From contig NC_081412.1 in the NCBI RefSeq assembly GCF_030272615.1, forward strand, positions 40,542,791 through 40,606,790: a stretch of 64,000 nucleotides of DNA, in the 5' to 3' direction. Numbering within the stretch: the stretch's first letter is position 1; each line of letters starts with the position of its first letter. This DNA comes from Cryptomeria japonica (lineage: Eukaryota > Streptophyta > Pinopsida > Cupressales > Cupressaceae). Position numbers and translations under genes: made by a program. The notes below the pieces were generated by a model. The model did no database searches and was not told the origin of the DNA. It saw nothing but the letters and a program-made list of their open reading frames with translations. Below are positions 23,560 to 35,599 of the stretch, one piece after another.

Positions 23560-24741
23560 TTTGATACAACACACAAGTCATAAGGTCAGCCTTGTCACGT
23601 GATTCTAGCCTCATCTCTTACTATTCTTTTAAAGATGTTGCCTACTCATTAAGCCATTGTCAATCACATGAATGATTCTCTTTGGATTTAGTAAAGTTCA
23701 TTCTCAGACTGTCAGTAATTTTGGCCCCACGATGTCCATTAACATCTTCGTAATGAGATCAATTTAAGTGAGAAAAAGATTGTATTTTAATTTATGTTAT
23801 CGTTGGAATCAGGCAGGCATGCTCATGCGTCCATTTATTCAGATATTTACAAAATCTAATGAACAAGCCACGGTCAGAAAGTGCCAGAAAGTATTGGCAG
23901 TGGGGAATTTAATGGTTACTTTAAACGAATTAAGTAGGTTCTGGATCGAGTAATGATGGAAGGCAAAAGACTCAATGATAAATGGGGGGCTGCTTCTTTC
24001 AAACCAGATCCTAAGTTGATTATGGGAATATATAAAAGAAAAAGCGTCACCCCAACGTTATCCGTTGATACCAACACAAATATCTGTCGAAGAAAAAGAT
24101 AGGGAAGAAAGATGGTAAGCACTCTTGCACAACTATCTTCTAAACATGTCATATGTACATACAAATATCATTATATTGCTAGAATCATGACATTCAATAG
24201 AGCACAACCTTTCAATCCAATGGGTATTAAGCTGTTAGAGATTGGAATGCTAACAAGTTTTGTAAGATCATTTCAAGCAAATGAGCATTAAGCTTTTAGA
24301 GATTTGAATAGTAACAAGTTTTGTAAATGTTGTATCTTATATATATGTTTTAATAATATTATATTTTGTTCAAGTTTGGTTCACAAGATAGTCACAATTC
24401 GATCTTTAAGGTGTCAAGAGTGTGTAAATTATTGTATATATTAGTATTATAATAAATGATAGTTTCATAAAATATATGAGAAAATATTTTTATTTAATTT
24501 TATGATACAAGAGTTATAAGTTATCTGATCTAAATATAGTAAATCTTTAACATATAAAAGAACATCCATAAATAGATAACAATAGAAAAGAGAATGAGAC
24601 AAGAACACAAAAGAAGATTGACATAAATATACCTTGAGGAAATGGTTTTAAGAAAAAACTTTACCTCCTAAGCACCAATAATTTATCCACAACAACAATA
24701 GTTAAAATACACTCTCAATCTTAGAGCTTCATAGTAGATCA
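23560..24741. repeat. Right copy of the segmental duplication
   Basis: Corresponds, with many substitutions and indels, to about 18780-18900 and 19380-21150. It includes the GGTCAGAAAGTG module (about 23870), the CAAACCAGATCC motif with TATATAAAAG following (about 24000-24040), and the AT-rich tail. It stops at 24741 where element E's LTR begins. Near 24100 an ATG is followed by GTAAGC in a promoter-like context, but no exon can be argued from this alone. Confidence 0.6.
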
Positions 24742-24857
24742 TGTTAGAATCTTAGATACTGGAAGAAAACTGAGAGGGGAGGGGAGGAGAGGGGGGAGGG
24801 GTTTGAGGGGTGTGAATGAGTTTTCCACAAATTAAAAACTTAATGTAGATTATAAAC
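24742..24857 (-). repeat. Element E 3' LTR, outer part (split by element H)
   Basis: Begins TGTTAGAATC, followed by a long G/A run and GTGAATGAG, the usual plus-strand start of minus-oriented copia LTRs in this window. It ends at TAAAC, where the gypsy element H inserted; the LTR resumes at 40805 with CATTTACCGGAGC. Joined on paper, the two parts give an LTR of about 1.26 kb, in line with the 1.21-kb LTR of element F. Confidence 0.8.
24853..24857. other. Target-site duplication of element H, left
   Basis: TAAAC directly before the LTR start TGTAGTC. The same five bases follow the right LTR at 40800-40804. A perfect 5-bp duplication marks a simple, single insertion. Confidence 0.9.
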
Positions 24858-26679
24858 TGTAGTCACATAAATCTGTCCACTTAATTAAATGAATACTTAG
24901 TATTTATTTGATTATTTAACCATCAATTAATGAATTAATTAAATTAATATTTAATTAATTCATCTTAACCCTCTTCTCCTATTAATTAAATAAATTATTC
25001 AATTTATTTGATTTAATTCACTTAACCAAATTTAGACCATTAATTAAATAAATAAATCATATTTATTTAATTAAATCTTCTCTCACATTTAAATAAATTA
25101 ATATTTATTTAAATCCCCAAAAATCCCACCTCTCACATTTAAATAAATTAGCATTTATTTAAATCACCTTTATCCTCCACCCACTTGTATTTTCCTACAA
25201 AAGCAAGTTGCACAATTATTTTAAATAAATAATTTATTTAAATCACCTTTATCCTCCACCCACTTGTATTTTCCTACAAAAGCAAGTTGCACAACTATTT
25301 TAAATAAATTATTTATTTAAAATCCTATTTATCCTCACCCACTTGAAACCTTTAATGGTTTCCCTTAAAGTATTCAAACTTGATGGCTTTAAAGTCTTCA
25401 AACTTGATGGCTTCCTTCTATAGTCTTCTTAAGACTTTAATGGTTTTCCTTAAAGTCTTCAAGCCTTTAATGGTTTCCCTCAAAGTCTTCAAGTATTTTA
25501 ATGCTTTATCTTCATTTTTCTCATTTAAATAAATTAATATTTATTTGAATATTTATCCAAATGCAAATTACACCATTTAATTGAAATAAATGATTTTATT
25601 TTAATTGAAAATACCAAAATTTCTCCCACTTGCATTTTCCTACAAAATCCACTTGCATGCCTAAACCCCTTCTAGAATTTTCTAATCACTTCTAAATAAC
25701 CTAACCCCTTCTCTAAACTTTGTCACATTCCTAAGCAAAAGGGAAGTCATTTCTCAAACCCTCAAAGTCTTTGATAACCATTAAAGGCTTTCAACCTTCA
25801 ACCACTAAATGGCTCAAAGTCTTTGATAACCATTGAAGGCTTTCAACCTTCAACCACTTAATCCCCAAAGTCTCCAATAACCATTAATGGTTACCTCAAA
25901 CCCTCCCACATGGTTAAAACATTTGTTTTGACTCAACCTCTACCCAACCCAAAGGTCTCATCAGGCCATTAATGCTTTGACCATGATTATCTCTTAAACA
26001 TTTGCACAAAGGTTTATCCTTGGATTAACTCTTAATCCAGTGGGTAATCTTAATTTGGACTTGACCCCTAGCCTCTAGATAACCATGAGGTCTTCTCAGG
26101 CCTTTAATGCCTCCAACCTCTTCTCTCAACCCAATCTTATGTTGACACTTGTCACCATTTTATTGGTGCCAATTGTGCACATGGATCCCCAACTTTCAAA
26201 CTTGGCCCTTGATTAAACCATTCAATCTTAACCCTTCATTTCCCCATTTCTTCTATAAATAGAACCCTTCTCCTCAAGCAAAAAAAAGAGAAGCATTAGA
26301 GTATTGTTGTTATACTGGCATTAGCATAGAGCTTTCTCATAGCATCACTATCTACACTTGCATAGCATTTGCTTATCATATTCAACCATCTTGAATCTCC
26401 ATATGGCATCCATGGCTAGTGCTAAAAGCTAAGAGCTACACTCATTTGGGACTTGGAGAGGAGAGGAACAAGGGAGGAGCAACTATGAGCATCTTGATTA
26501 GCATTTGGAGGAGTATAGTTTATCTATTCTATGTTTGTATGCTTTCTATTTCATGCTTAATATCTCTCATGATATGCCTGTCTAGGATAATCTTTTGTTG
26601 CTAACACTAACATTTGTTTCTTGTGCTCTTGTGTGTGTTGCCATCAAATAGATTTTCTAATCCTTTTTACAGAGCATCA
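24858..26679 (+). repeat. Element H 5' LTR (gypsy, Tat type)
   Basis: 1822 bases, starting TGTAGTCACATAAATC and ending GCATCA. Promoter: TATAAATA at 26254-26261 in CTATAAATAG context, so transcription probably starts about 30 bases downstream. The first 500 bases (U3) contain repeated AT palindromes built on ATTTAAATAAAT and a duplicated CCTCCACCCACTTG block. Compared with the 3' LTR I count about 17 substitutions by eye over 1.7 kb (about 1%), plus a 103-base segment (about 24890-24995) absent from the 3' copy. The same segment is present in element I, so it was lost from the 3' LTR, not gained here. Confidence 0.93.
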
Positions 26680-26681
26680 TT

Positions 26682-26699
26682 TGGTGAACCCGACGTGAA
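26682..26699 (+). other. Element H primer-binding site
   Basis: TGGTGAACCCGACGTGAA begins two bases after the LTR end. TGG at the first position is the complement of the universal tRNA CCA end. The tRNA species is not assigned; it is not the initiator-Met motif used by the copia-type elements and the array. Confidence 0.75.
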
Positions 26700-29395
26700 T
26701 CCAAATACCAAAAAGATCAACTTTTTTTTTTTTTTTACCAATAACATGTTTGAATGTTGAAAATGTCACACAGGTTGCGCTTTTGACACTGTTTTGGTGC
26801 GTTTGACATTATTTTGGAGCTATTCACCCTATTTCAGTGCTTTTGCCTTCTCTATCTTTACCTTTCTTTTAGTGCGTTTGTGTTAAATAGCGCCTCTGTT
26901 CAAATGCAGACTAGCGCTATTGTAACAAAACGTTGTACAAATCACCTTGTAACCAAAAAAAAAAAAAAAAAAACCAAAAAAACAAATTAGGCTTGTAGAA
27001 GCCCACCAAATAGGCGGATTTTACTAACTATTTTTCTCTTTTGTGCAGATTTAAATTAGATTAAAAAGTAGATTTATATTTTTTACTAACTTGTTTTTGA
27101 AGTTGGTTTTAAAAAATGAATTCACTTTTTATTTTGGTTTAAAATTAACTTCACATTTCAAATTTGGGCTTTTAAAAAAGAATCACACATTTGTTTGGGG
27201 CTCTTAAAAAGAATTTCATTGTTCCAAGGTAAAAAGAACCACAAACTTATACAAAAACAACTTAATTTTTTTGCAAGTTAGGAAACAAACTTCGTTTTGG
27301 TGCTTAAAATCAACAAGGCAAATTTTATTTCTTGCATCAAGATAAAACTCACAATCCACACTTCCATTTTTGGTGCAAATAAAATTCACAATCAACTTGT
27401 CTCATTTTTAAAGCAATTTTACTTCATGCAAATGTGTTTTTCATTAAGTTGACCAGAATTTTCAAATTCTAGTTTACCCAAACAATTGCCTTTGAAAATT
27501 AAAAAGAACACCATGACTATTGGAGCAACATCTCCAAATAGTTAGATCACATTTGCAAATGCTGGATTAAAAAGAACAAGTGTTTTACGTGTTTGGCACG
27601 CTTGTGCAAAAAGTCAGTCGAGTGGTCCTACCTCTAACACACACTATCCTCTCCCTTGGCTCTCATGGTCCTAGGTGCAAGAGAAAAGTGTTAGTAATGC
27701 TCAAATTTTATCTTTTTAAGAGAGGCCTGCCAAGGGATCAATACTCTTGGGAACGACCTCAAGCAGTAAATCCTTCGAGCCGCTATAGAAATCAGGTGAG
27801 AGCGAAAGCTGTAGCCTTGGGTATAGCTGTTCCTACAGTGTAACTGGCCGAAAGGACAAATGGGCCCCACCACCAGTTACAAGGCTCTTAAGTGAGTCAC
27901 TGCAGAATGAACTTATGTCCAAAAACATCAAACATGACTAAACACCTTTAAGTAGTAGCCCACCTGTTCTATTGATTGAGGATATTTGCGATATAATTTA
28001 GTGCAAGAGCATAGATGGTTTTGCTCCCAAGATACTCACCATACATATTTCCTTGAGTAGAAACATAGCTTTTTGAAAAGTCACTTGTGGCTTGATAAAA
28101 GTGGTGACTCCCCCATCATAGGGATCATCTATTTGTTATGCTCGTGCAAGACTTAGTATATCACATCCTTACCTGCCACGGCAGGATTCATAAGGTACGT
28201 AGTACCAAAGTCGAAGAAATATCAAGATGTGGGCTAAATTTATCACAACTGGCCATTTGACCTTAGGGATAAAAAGTGTTTGAAGTGTGTTTGTTTTAAA
28301 GACCAAGTACAAATTGAGCCGACTTCAGGCTTTGGAAATACACCTTAAAATACATCTAAAGGAAGGGTCATATACAAGTCGAAAGATTGGGTTGATCTAG
28401 ACCCATACTCATTTGTGCCTTTGAGGCTACATTCTTGTGTTTGTGTGCTTGCTTTGTTTTCTTGTCAAAGAAACATCAAATCAGAAAATCAATCCCAAAA
28501 ACAAAGTATTCATCCAACCAAAAACATCAAAAACAAAGTGCAAACAACAAGAGTCAAAATTTTATGACCATTCTTCACATCTTGTGAAAGAAGAAGTGTC
28601 ATCAGAATATCAACTTGAAAAGAAGACCATTAAACTCAAAGGCTTTGATCAAAAGGAGGAAATTCTTCTATATCAATAGACAAATCTTTGTCTCCCATAG
28701 AGTTTTCTTGCGTCACATGCGTCTCTACCTTCAAGGCAAAACAAATGAATTTGATTCAGAATCATTGAACCGCAGAGCTTTTATGCAATATAGAGCTCTG
28801 AGTTATCACAAAAACCAAGGAGGAAAGATTAATCCCAACTTCTTCCCAAACGTCTGTATCACATACAACACAGCTCAAGAAATACCACCAACACCCGAAA
28901 GGGAAGAGATAGAGTTTGTCCCATTTATAACACAAAGTTTTTATTGAAGTTGAAAACATTTTCATCCATCATCTCACTCATACATCATCACTTCATCATC
29001 AATCTGTCCCAACTCTCAAAACATTAAGAGGTTCTTGTCCCAAGTTCTCTTTTAGATATTGCTTGAAATCAAACACATCACATCACTTTTTAGATTGTTT
29101 CTACATCTAGGATAAGCTCATCCTAAGAGACACATCTACGCAGGTTAAAACTAGTTCATGAGTGAATCCTCTCATTACTAGGTAGTTAAATCTGTAACAC
29201 ATCTCAAATTTCTCTACACCTTATCACATCAAAACTTATCAAACAAACAAGCAATTCAAAGAAGGAATTTTGGTTACATCCACCTTAAAGGTGCTAGAGA
29301 TCCACATGCAACACAATTCACCAACCATCAATCTCTCATTTCAACAAAAACTCATCATCATTTTCACACAACTTCAACAAAAGCTTGCAAGCAAA
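26700..29395 (+). other. Element H long 5' leader
   Basis: About 2.7 kb between PBS and gag ATG. It contains homopolymer runs (T run near 26722-26738, A run near 26956-26974), an AT-rich first kilobase, and a more GC-rich block at about 27600-27900 containing GGGCCC. Short frames (for example 28437-28679 and 28615-28947) show no family motif. Long leaders are usual in Tat/Ogre elements, where extra ORFs or packaging signals may sit; here I see no intact extra ORF. Confidence 0.6.
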
Positions 29396-30826
29396 ATGGC
29401 TCAAACCCGATCACAGTCCAGGCAACGAAAAATAGAAAGGGAAGAAGAAGAAGAAGAAAATCTCAATGAATTTCAAGAAGCACTTGGAGGAAATGCAGAT
29501 GACAAAAACCCAAGTACTCCCATTCCTGCAACAATAGAAAGGGCTCAGCATAACCCTCTCTTTAACAGACTTTTTGATGAAATACTTAGGAGCAATGCGG
29601 ATGCTCACTTCTTAAGACTCGCTCAAGAAGGAGCAAAACTCCCCTCTGACTTTGATCTTGCCCAATTAAGACAAGCATCAGAAAGACAAAGTCGCCATGA
29701 AGAGGAAAGAGGTAGAGATCCCATCAGATATAACATTCCTCGAGGTAACCCACCACCTCCTCCTCCAAATGAAATGGAGATGTTGCGGCAACAAGTTGAG
29801 AATCTCGCCCAATAGCTTCATAGTGGTGTCAAGACTAACCAATTCTCACTCAATGACATCTGTCCCTATCCTTTTGATAGGAATATTTACATGCCACCAT
29901 TTCCACGAGGATTCGAAACACCCAAATTTGAAAAATATAGAGGAAAGGGGGATCCCCGCGATCATGTTCGAGAATTTCATTCTGCTTGTCTCGAAGTAGC
30001 ATATGAAGACACATACCTAATGCGCCTTTTTCCCCAAAGCTTGGGAGGAACAACCACATCATGGTTTTCCCGACTACCAGGTGGCATTAGAACATTTGAG
30101 GAACTCATCCAGAAGTTCCTAGCTCATTACTCTCATAACATTGAACGCAACATCACCATGGCGGATCTGTACAACACCAAACAAAAACCAGGTGAATAAT
30201 TCTCAGTATTCCTGCAACGATGGCGTCAAATGTCTAGCAGATGTTCTCTTTAGTTACCTAAACGAGAACTAGTGGAAATATTCATTTCCAACTTAAACAA
30301 ACAAATGGAATTTCACCTGGATGTCAAAGACACAGACTCTTTTAATGATATGATCACCAAGGGTTTAAAATGTGAACGAGCACTCATCAAGAAAGGACTC
30401 ATAAAAATCTTTAACGAACCAAAAGATGGTCCTCGCCCACGCTTCAACAGCGATAAACCAAACTTCTGGAGTAAAAACAAAAATATCATCAATGATGGGG
30501 TTGTGGATGCCAGGACTATCCAAAATGCACAACCTGTGGTTCGGTTTGCAGGACAAAATCCTCCACCTCAGAATAACACAAATGTTCCTTCCAATCAAGG
30601 TCACATCACATCTCATGATGAACCTAGACCTCGTCAGCAAAAACAGAAACGCACATACACTCCCTTAGGGGAACCCATTGAAATAGTATTGCGACAACTC
30701 CTCTCTCAAAATTTGGTCACTCTGCCTAAGATATCAAACTATGAGCCTCAAGTCAAACCAGCATGGTGGAGAGATACTGAACACTGTGAATTCCATCAAG
30801 GAAGAGGGCATAAGACAAGTAATTGT
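29396..30826 (+). other. Element H Gag domain and zinc knuckle
   Basis: The N-terminal ~150 residues are charged (a Glu run after IERE) with a Pro run near 29755. The retrotransposon-gag core follows at about 29900-30420 (FEKYRGKGDPRDHVREFHSA, SWFSRLPGG, FLQRWRQM). It would assemble the particle in the cytoplasm. The knuckle CEFHQGRGHKTSNC at 30785-30826 followed by LKDLIQDLIDRGEI is the form seen in Tat-type Gag. Stops at 29813, 30197 and 30251 break it. Confidence 0.85.
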
Positions 30827-31379
30827 CACCAATTGAAAGATCTCATTCAGGATCTTATTGATCGAGGAGAAATTGAAATTGAAGGACATAACCCTAAAAC
30901 AACCAATAATGATCATTTGATGTTCAAAAATCCACTTCCATCACAAGATCAAAGGGATCCTTCCACTTCCAGACGAGGCACTGATACCACTGATTATACG
31001 CAGGCTGCATATAATTACACTGTAAAACATCTGTATGATGCCAATGAACAAGTTGCAACCATAACCTTCAAAAATCCCAACTCAAATTGCAATGTTGTTA
31101 CACGTCGTGGCAAAGTTACCATCAAGGCAGCTCCACAAGGCACCACCTCCATCCCAAAGCAGTACAATCTTGTGGAACAATTAGACAGAACCCCTGCACT
31201 TATATCCATTTTAGAGCTTTTGCGTCTATCGCCATCTCATAAAACTATCTTGGATCAAGCACTCCAAGAGGCGTCAGTCCCTGCAAATCTGAATATAGAC
31301 CAATTTCAAGCCATGGTTGGAAATCTAAAGTCCTCACCTTGTCTCACTTTTTTCGAAAGTGACAACTCTTCCTTCCAGC

Positions 31380-31800
31380 AACCTCATAATGCCTCACTCC
31401 ACATCGAAGGATTTATTAACCAGCATAGGATCAAGCGAGTCTTGATAGATAATGGAGCAGGCCTGAACATTTGTACACTATAGTTGGTCACAGCATTGGG
31501 CTATGCGGTAGAATCAGTGGATCCTCATAAGAAGATCACAATCAAAGCCTATGATGATGCAGAGCGTTCATCCAAAGGAGCTGTGGTACTACCAATCCGC
31601 GTGGGCCCTGTGGTAAAGCACATCATCTGTCAGGTTCTGGACCTTCCTCTGCCATACAATCTATTATTAGGGAGACCTTGGATACATGCCATGCAAGCCG
31701 TTCCATCTACCTACCATCAATGTATCAAGTTCCCACATAACGGTGTAGAGATCACAATTCTGGGCGATGCAAACCCCTTTGCATTTTGCCATAATATCAG
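31380..31800 (+). other. Element H aspartic protease domain
   Basis: Retropepsin-like: VLIDNGAGLNI at 31439-31471 with the catalytic Asp at 31448. The triplet is DNG rather than DTG or DSG, a variant common in Tat elements. LLGRPWIH at about 31665-31690 is the second conserved block. A stop at 31481 falls just after the active site. Confidence 0.8.
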
Positions 31801-32179
31801 CCATCAACCAGAGATTATTGTTCCTAATAATAGAGAAGCCATTTCCTCCACATCATATATAAGTCCAGCCTCTCTTGCCAGTTCGAACACCACTATACCA
31901 AAGCAAAAAAAGCTTAAGATGAAAATAGCAGAGGAAGGTCCCGGGGAATACAACTTGAGTCAACTCTTTTGTGTGGGACAGATGCCCACTTCTCCTAGAA
32001 CACATGGTAAACCATAGCAGTTACTCCAGCAACCACTAATCACGCCTGCATGTGCTTTGACACCTTTCATCCTTGGAAAGAGTCAAGAAGAAGAAACCCA
32101 AGATGAGGACTTAGCAAAATGGATCTATAAAGATCCCATCACCACTAATATACCGCAAGTTAGACTTCCTACAGATCAG

Positions 32180-32315
32180 TATGGCAAAGGTCTCCTCATT
32201 ATGCAAAGAATGGGATATGATGGTCAAAGTGCTTTAGGATATTGCAAACAAGGATGACATGAACCTCTGCTACCAGAATTAAAGCCCAAAGGTAATACAG
32301 GCCTAGGATTTGAAA
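32180..32315 (+). other. Element H G-patch-like segment between protease and RT
   Basis: Reads YGKGLLIMQRMGYDGQSALG then, after a stop at 32255, a PKGNTGLGFE tail. The spacing of Gly residues around MGYDG and LG, plus the trailing GLGF, matches the G-patch pattern, an RNA-binding motif also known after the protease of betaretroviruses. Function here is inferred from pattern only. Confidence 0.5.
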
Positions 32316-33514
32316 AAGATATATTTCCTAAACTCAAATTCAAAGGAAAACCCACCAAACCATTATGTCAACCTACTGCAAAAAGGACACCTTTCATTAT
32401 CAAAACAGCTTCAAGCACCATCCCGACTACCCCGTCGAGGCTCACAACCCCAACACAACCATCTACAATACCAATCATCCCACCAATCAAACCAGTAATC
32501 CCATTCGCAACAGCCATTACATCCATAATACCATTAGCAGAAACAACTGTATTAGAACCTGCAGCAGCATTTATGGTACCAGCAGTTCCCACAGAAGCCA
32601 CTGAGTCAACACTACCAATACTCCCTATAATAGATTCCTTGATCCCCCTCAATCGCCCTGCAGCACCTATCATTACAAAGGTACATCAACCAATCACACC
32701 TGCGGTATTTAACTCAAAGGACATCCCAGTATGGTATAGTAATCGGATGCTGGAAAGTGATTCAGAGACTGACTCACATGAGTGGGAATTTGATTCTGTA
32801 CAGCTTAACACTTCAGATGAGGAAGACACATCACCACCTCCACCACGCAAAGATATCCCTATTTACGGAGAAGCACAGATAAAGACCACTTGGGTTCCTG
32901 AGCTGGAAACGTCTTCCACAGACCCTACGTTTCATCCTACGCTTGATTCTGACAGGGAGAGTACCATTAACAACCTTCACCATAATGTCTTAACCCTCAC
33001 TGATACATCTAACACACTTAACCTAATCGATGAAGTAATGCCCATTATCCACCCTGAACTCATCGAATGGAACCAACCAAATCCCCCATGTCTTGACTTC
33101 TTCCAAAACGATGAGGCTATCATTGACTTTTTGGAATTAAGGGATAACCTACCAAGCGGGGATCACAAAGCTGGATTCGCCATTGAACTTAATAGCGCAG
33201 CATACTTCGGGGTGGATGCCAAACCTTTCAGCTGCAAAAATATAACACTAAAACATGGATCTTCCAGTGAAAACCACACTGTGGCACTGTTTGATCCGAC
33301 AAAAGTAAAAAGAAAGAGCGTATCCAACGGTGAAAACCTCTCTGAGGCGCCTGAGGATGAAGGGTTTGACATTCTCCCTGATAATACACAACAGGAACGA
33401 TCAACAATTCTCATCGAGGAAACCAAAGAGTACAATGTGGGGACTCCTGAAAATCCTCATATCATACATTTGGCATCTCTTCTCACTCCAGAGGAATAGC
33501 CTAAATTTATAGAG

Positions 33515-34450
33515 TTCTTCCAGAAGCGTCAGATCAACTTCACATGGTCATATGCAGACATGCCTGGGCTTGATCCTGATTTAGTCATGCATCAACTCAC
33601 CGTCGCAGAAGGAGCCAAACCTGTCAAGCAGAAGCTTCGTAAGATGCATCCCCAGATTGGAGTGCTAGTCAAAACAGAACTCAAGAAACTCCTAGATGTT
33701 GGTTTCATTAGGCCAATTGATTATGCAAAATGGATCTCCAACATTGTGCCTGTCGGCAAACCAAAAGGGGGCATCCGCATTTGTACTGACTTCAGAGATC
33801 TGAATAAGGCATGTCCTAAGGATGACTTCCCCTTACCAAATATTGACATCATAGTGGATCTGACTGCAGGACACGCCATGCTTTCACTCATGGATGGCTT
33901 TTTAGGATACAATCAGATAAAGATTGTACCAGAGGACCAACATAAGACAACCTTCACATGTCCATGGGGCACATATTGCTGGAATGTAATGCCATTCAGT
34001 CTAAAGAATGCAGGAGCAACCTATCAAAGAGCAATGACCACCATCTTCCATGACATGATGCATACCATGATGGAAGATTATGTTGATGACTTACTAGAAA
34101 AATCACTCACCAGAGAAGGGCATTTCCACATCTTAGATAAAATCTTTGATAGACTGGAACAATACCATGTTCGACTCAACCCAAAGAAATGTGTCTTTGG
34201 AGTAACCTCTGGGAAACTTCTAGGATACATTGTCTCAAGCAAAGGCATTGAGGTCGATCTAGCAAAGGTTAAGGCAATCATGGACATGCCACCTCCAAAG
34301 AATATCAGTCAGCTAAGGACCCTACAAGGATGACTTCAATCCATCCGAAGATTCATTGCACAATTGGCCGATAAGTGTCACCCATTTACACATCTGCTAC
34401 ACAAGAAGATCCGCTTTCAGTAGGATACCCGATGCCAGCAAGCATTTCAG
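33515..34450 (+). other. Element H reverse transcriptase domain
   Basis: Contains KPKGGIRICTDFRDLNKACP, LMDGFLGYNQI (first catalytic Asp), FGLKNAGATYQR-like FSLKNAGATYQRAM, and the YVDD catalytic motif at 34079-34090. All three catalytic aspartates are present. It copies element RNA into cDNA inside the particle. Stops at 34331 and 34421 lie in the C-terminal thumb and connection part. Confidence 0.92.
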
Positions 34451-34880
34451 ATGCTTAAAAACTATCTCATGAATCCACCATTGTTGATGCCACCAGATCC
34501 AAGTAGAACATTGTTACTCTATATCTCGGCAACAAGTACAGCATTAGGTGTATTACTGGCACAACATAATGCAGAAGGAAAAGAGTGTGCTGTTTACTAC
34601 ATCTCTCGCACACTGGTAGGCTATGAACTCAATTACACCCCTATTGAGCGAGCTTGCTTAGCAGTAATCTTAGCAGCCACTAAACTGAGGCACTATCTAT
34701 TAACACACAAAGTACAACTCATTGCAAAGATTGATCCACTCAATTATTTACTTAACAAAGTAGCATTGACAGGCCGCTTGGCCAAATGGGTGATGATTCT
34801 AAGTGAATTTGACATCGAGTATGTGGACCGTAAAGCTATCAAAGGGCAAGTTATTGCAGATCAGTTGGCCGATGCACCTC
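34451..34880 (+). other. Element H first RNase H domain, catalytically degenerate
   Basis: Recognisable as the usual gypsy RNase H by LGVLLAQHNAEGKECAVYY, ISRTL, NYTPIERACLAVI and the LRHYLLTHKV block. The first catalytic Asp, normally in a Y.DAS motif, is replaced: the sequence reads LYISATSTALG. In Tat elements this domain is known to have lost activity and to act as a tether, with the second RNase H doing the cleavage. Confidence 0.8.
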
Positions 34881-34954
34881 TCATAGGTGATCATCCTCTC
34901 ATTTCCAATTTTCCAGATGAAGAGATATTCATGATCACAACAGCACAACCATAG

Positions 34955-35340
34955 AAACTATATTTTGATGGTTCATACACTAGGCACGGCTCGGGGGCAG
35001 GCATTCTGTTTATCACACCTCAAGGTGATAGCATCCTGAAGTCTTACAGGCTCACATTTCCATGCACAAACAATATAGCCGAGTATGGGGCCTTGATCAC
35101 AGGACTCAGGTTAGCCATCCAATGGAAATTACAAGAACTACAAGTATATGGTGATTCCCAACTAGTCATTCGACAAGCAACTGATGAATATCAGACCAAA
35201 GATGATAAACTCATGCCATATAAGCAAATGGTGGACACTCTAAAGACATCATTTACTACTATCACTTTTGAGCAGATACCAAGAGATCAGAATCGAGCTG
35301 CTGACGCTATGGCTACCATCGCATCTCTCCTAGATCTTCC
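34955..35340 (+). other. Element H second, archaeal-type RNase H
   Basis: Starts KLYFDGSYTRHGSGAGILF. Catalytic residues are in place: Asp in YFDGS (about 34967), Glu in AEYGAL (35081), Asp in YGDSQLV (35153), Asp in AADAMA (35303). It would remove RNA from RNA:DNA hybrids during replication. A TAG stop at 34952 directly precedes it. Confidence 0.88.
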
Positions 35341-35599
35341 ACAAAATTCCACACGCTACGAGTTCTTGGTAGAACAGCTTTGGATCCTCGCTTATGATAT
35401 CCCTAAATCCGAAATGATATGTCGTCCTGTCAGTTCTGAATCCCCATGGTACGGTGAATTCTACACCTACCTCCGCGATCACACCCTTCCTCCCAACCAA
35501 TCGAATAACCAACATAAAACCTTCATTCGCCAGACTGCTCAATATACCATTATTGCCGAAACCCTATACCGACGCGGTCTTGATGGTACTCTCCTTCGA

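Noticed and set aside
24090-24130. First exon of a host gene (ATG followed by a GTAAGC donor)
   Set aside because: Only one codon is visible before the donor, the other copies lack the ATG, and no downstream exon is recognisable.
26419-26604. 61-codon frame in the H LTR, also at 40539-40724
   Set aside because: It is present in both LTRs only because they are copies, does not start with a proper ATG in context, and has no known motif.
27580-27873. Two overlapping 60-87-codon frames in the H leader as a gene
   Set aside because: No similarity or motif, on opposite strands, within a retrotransposon leader.
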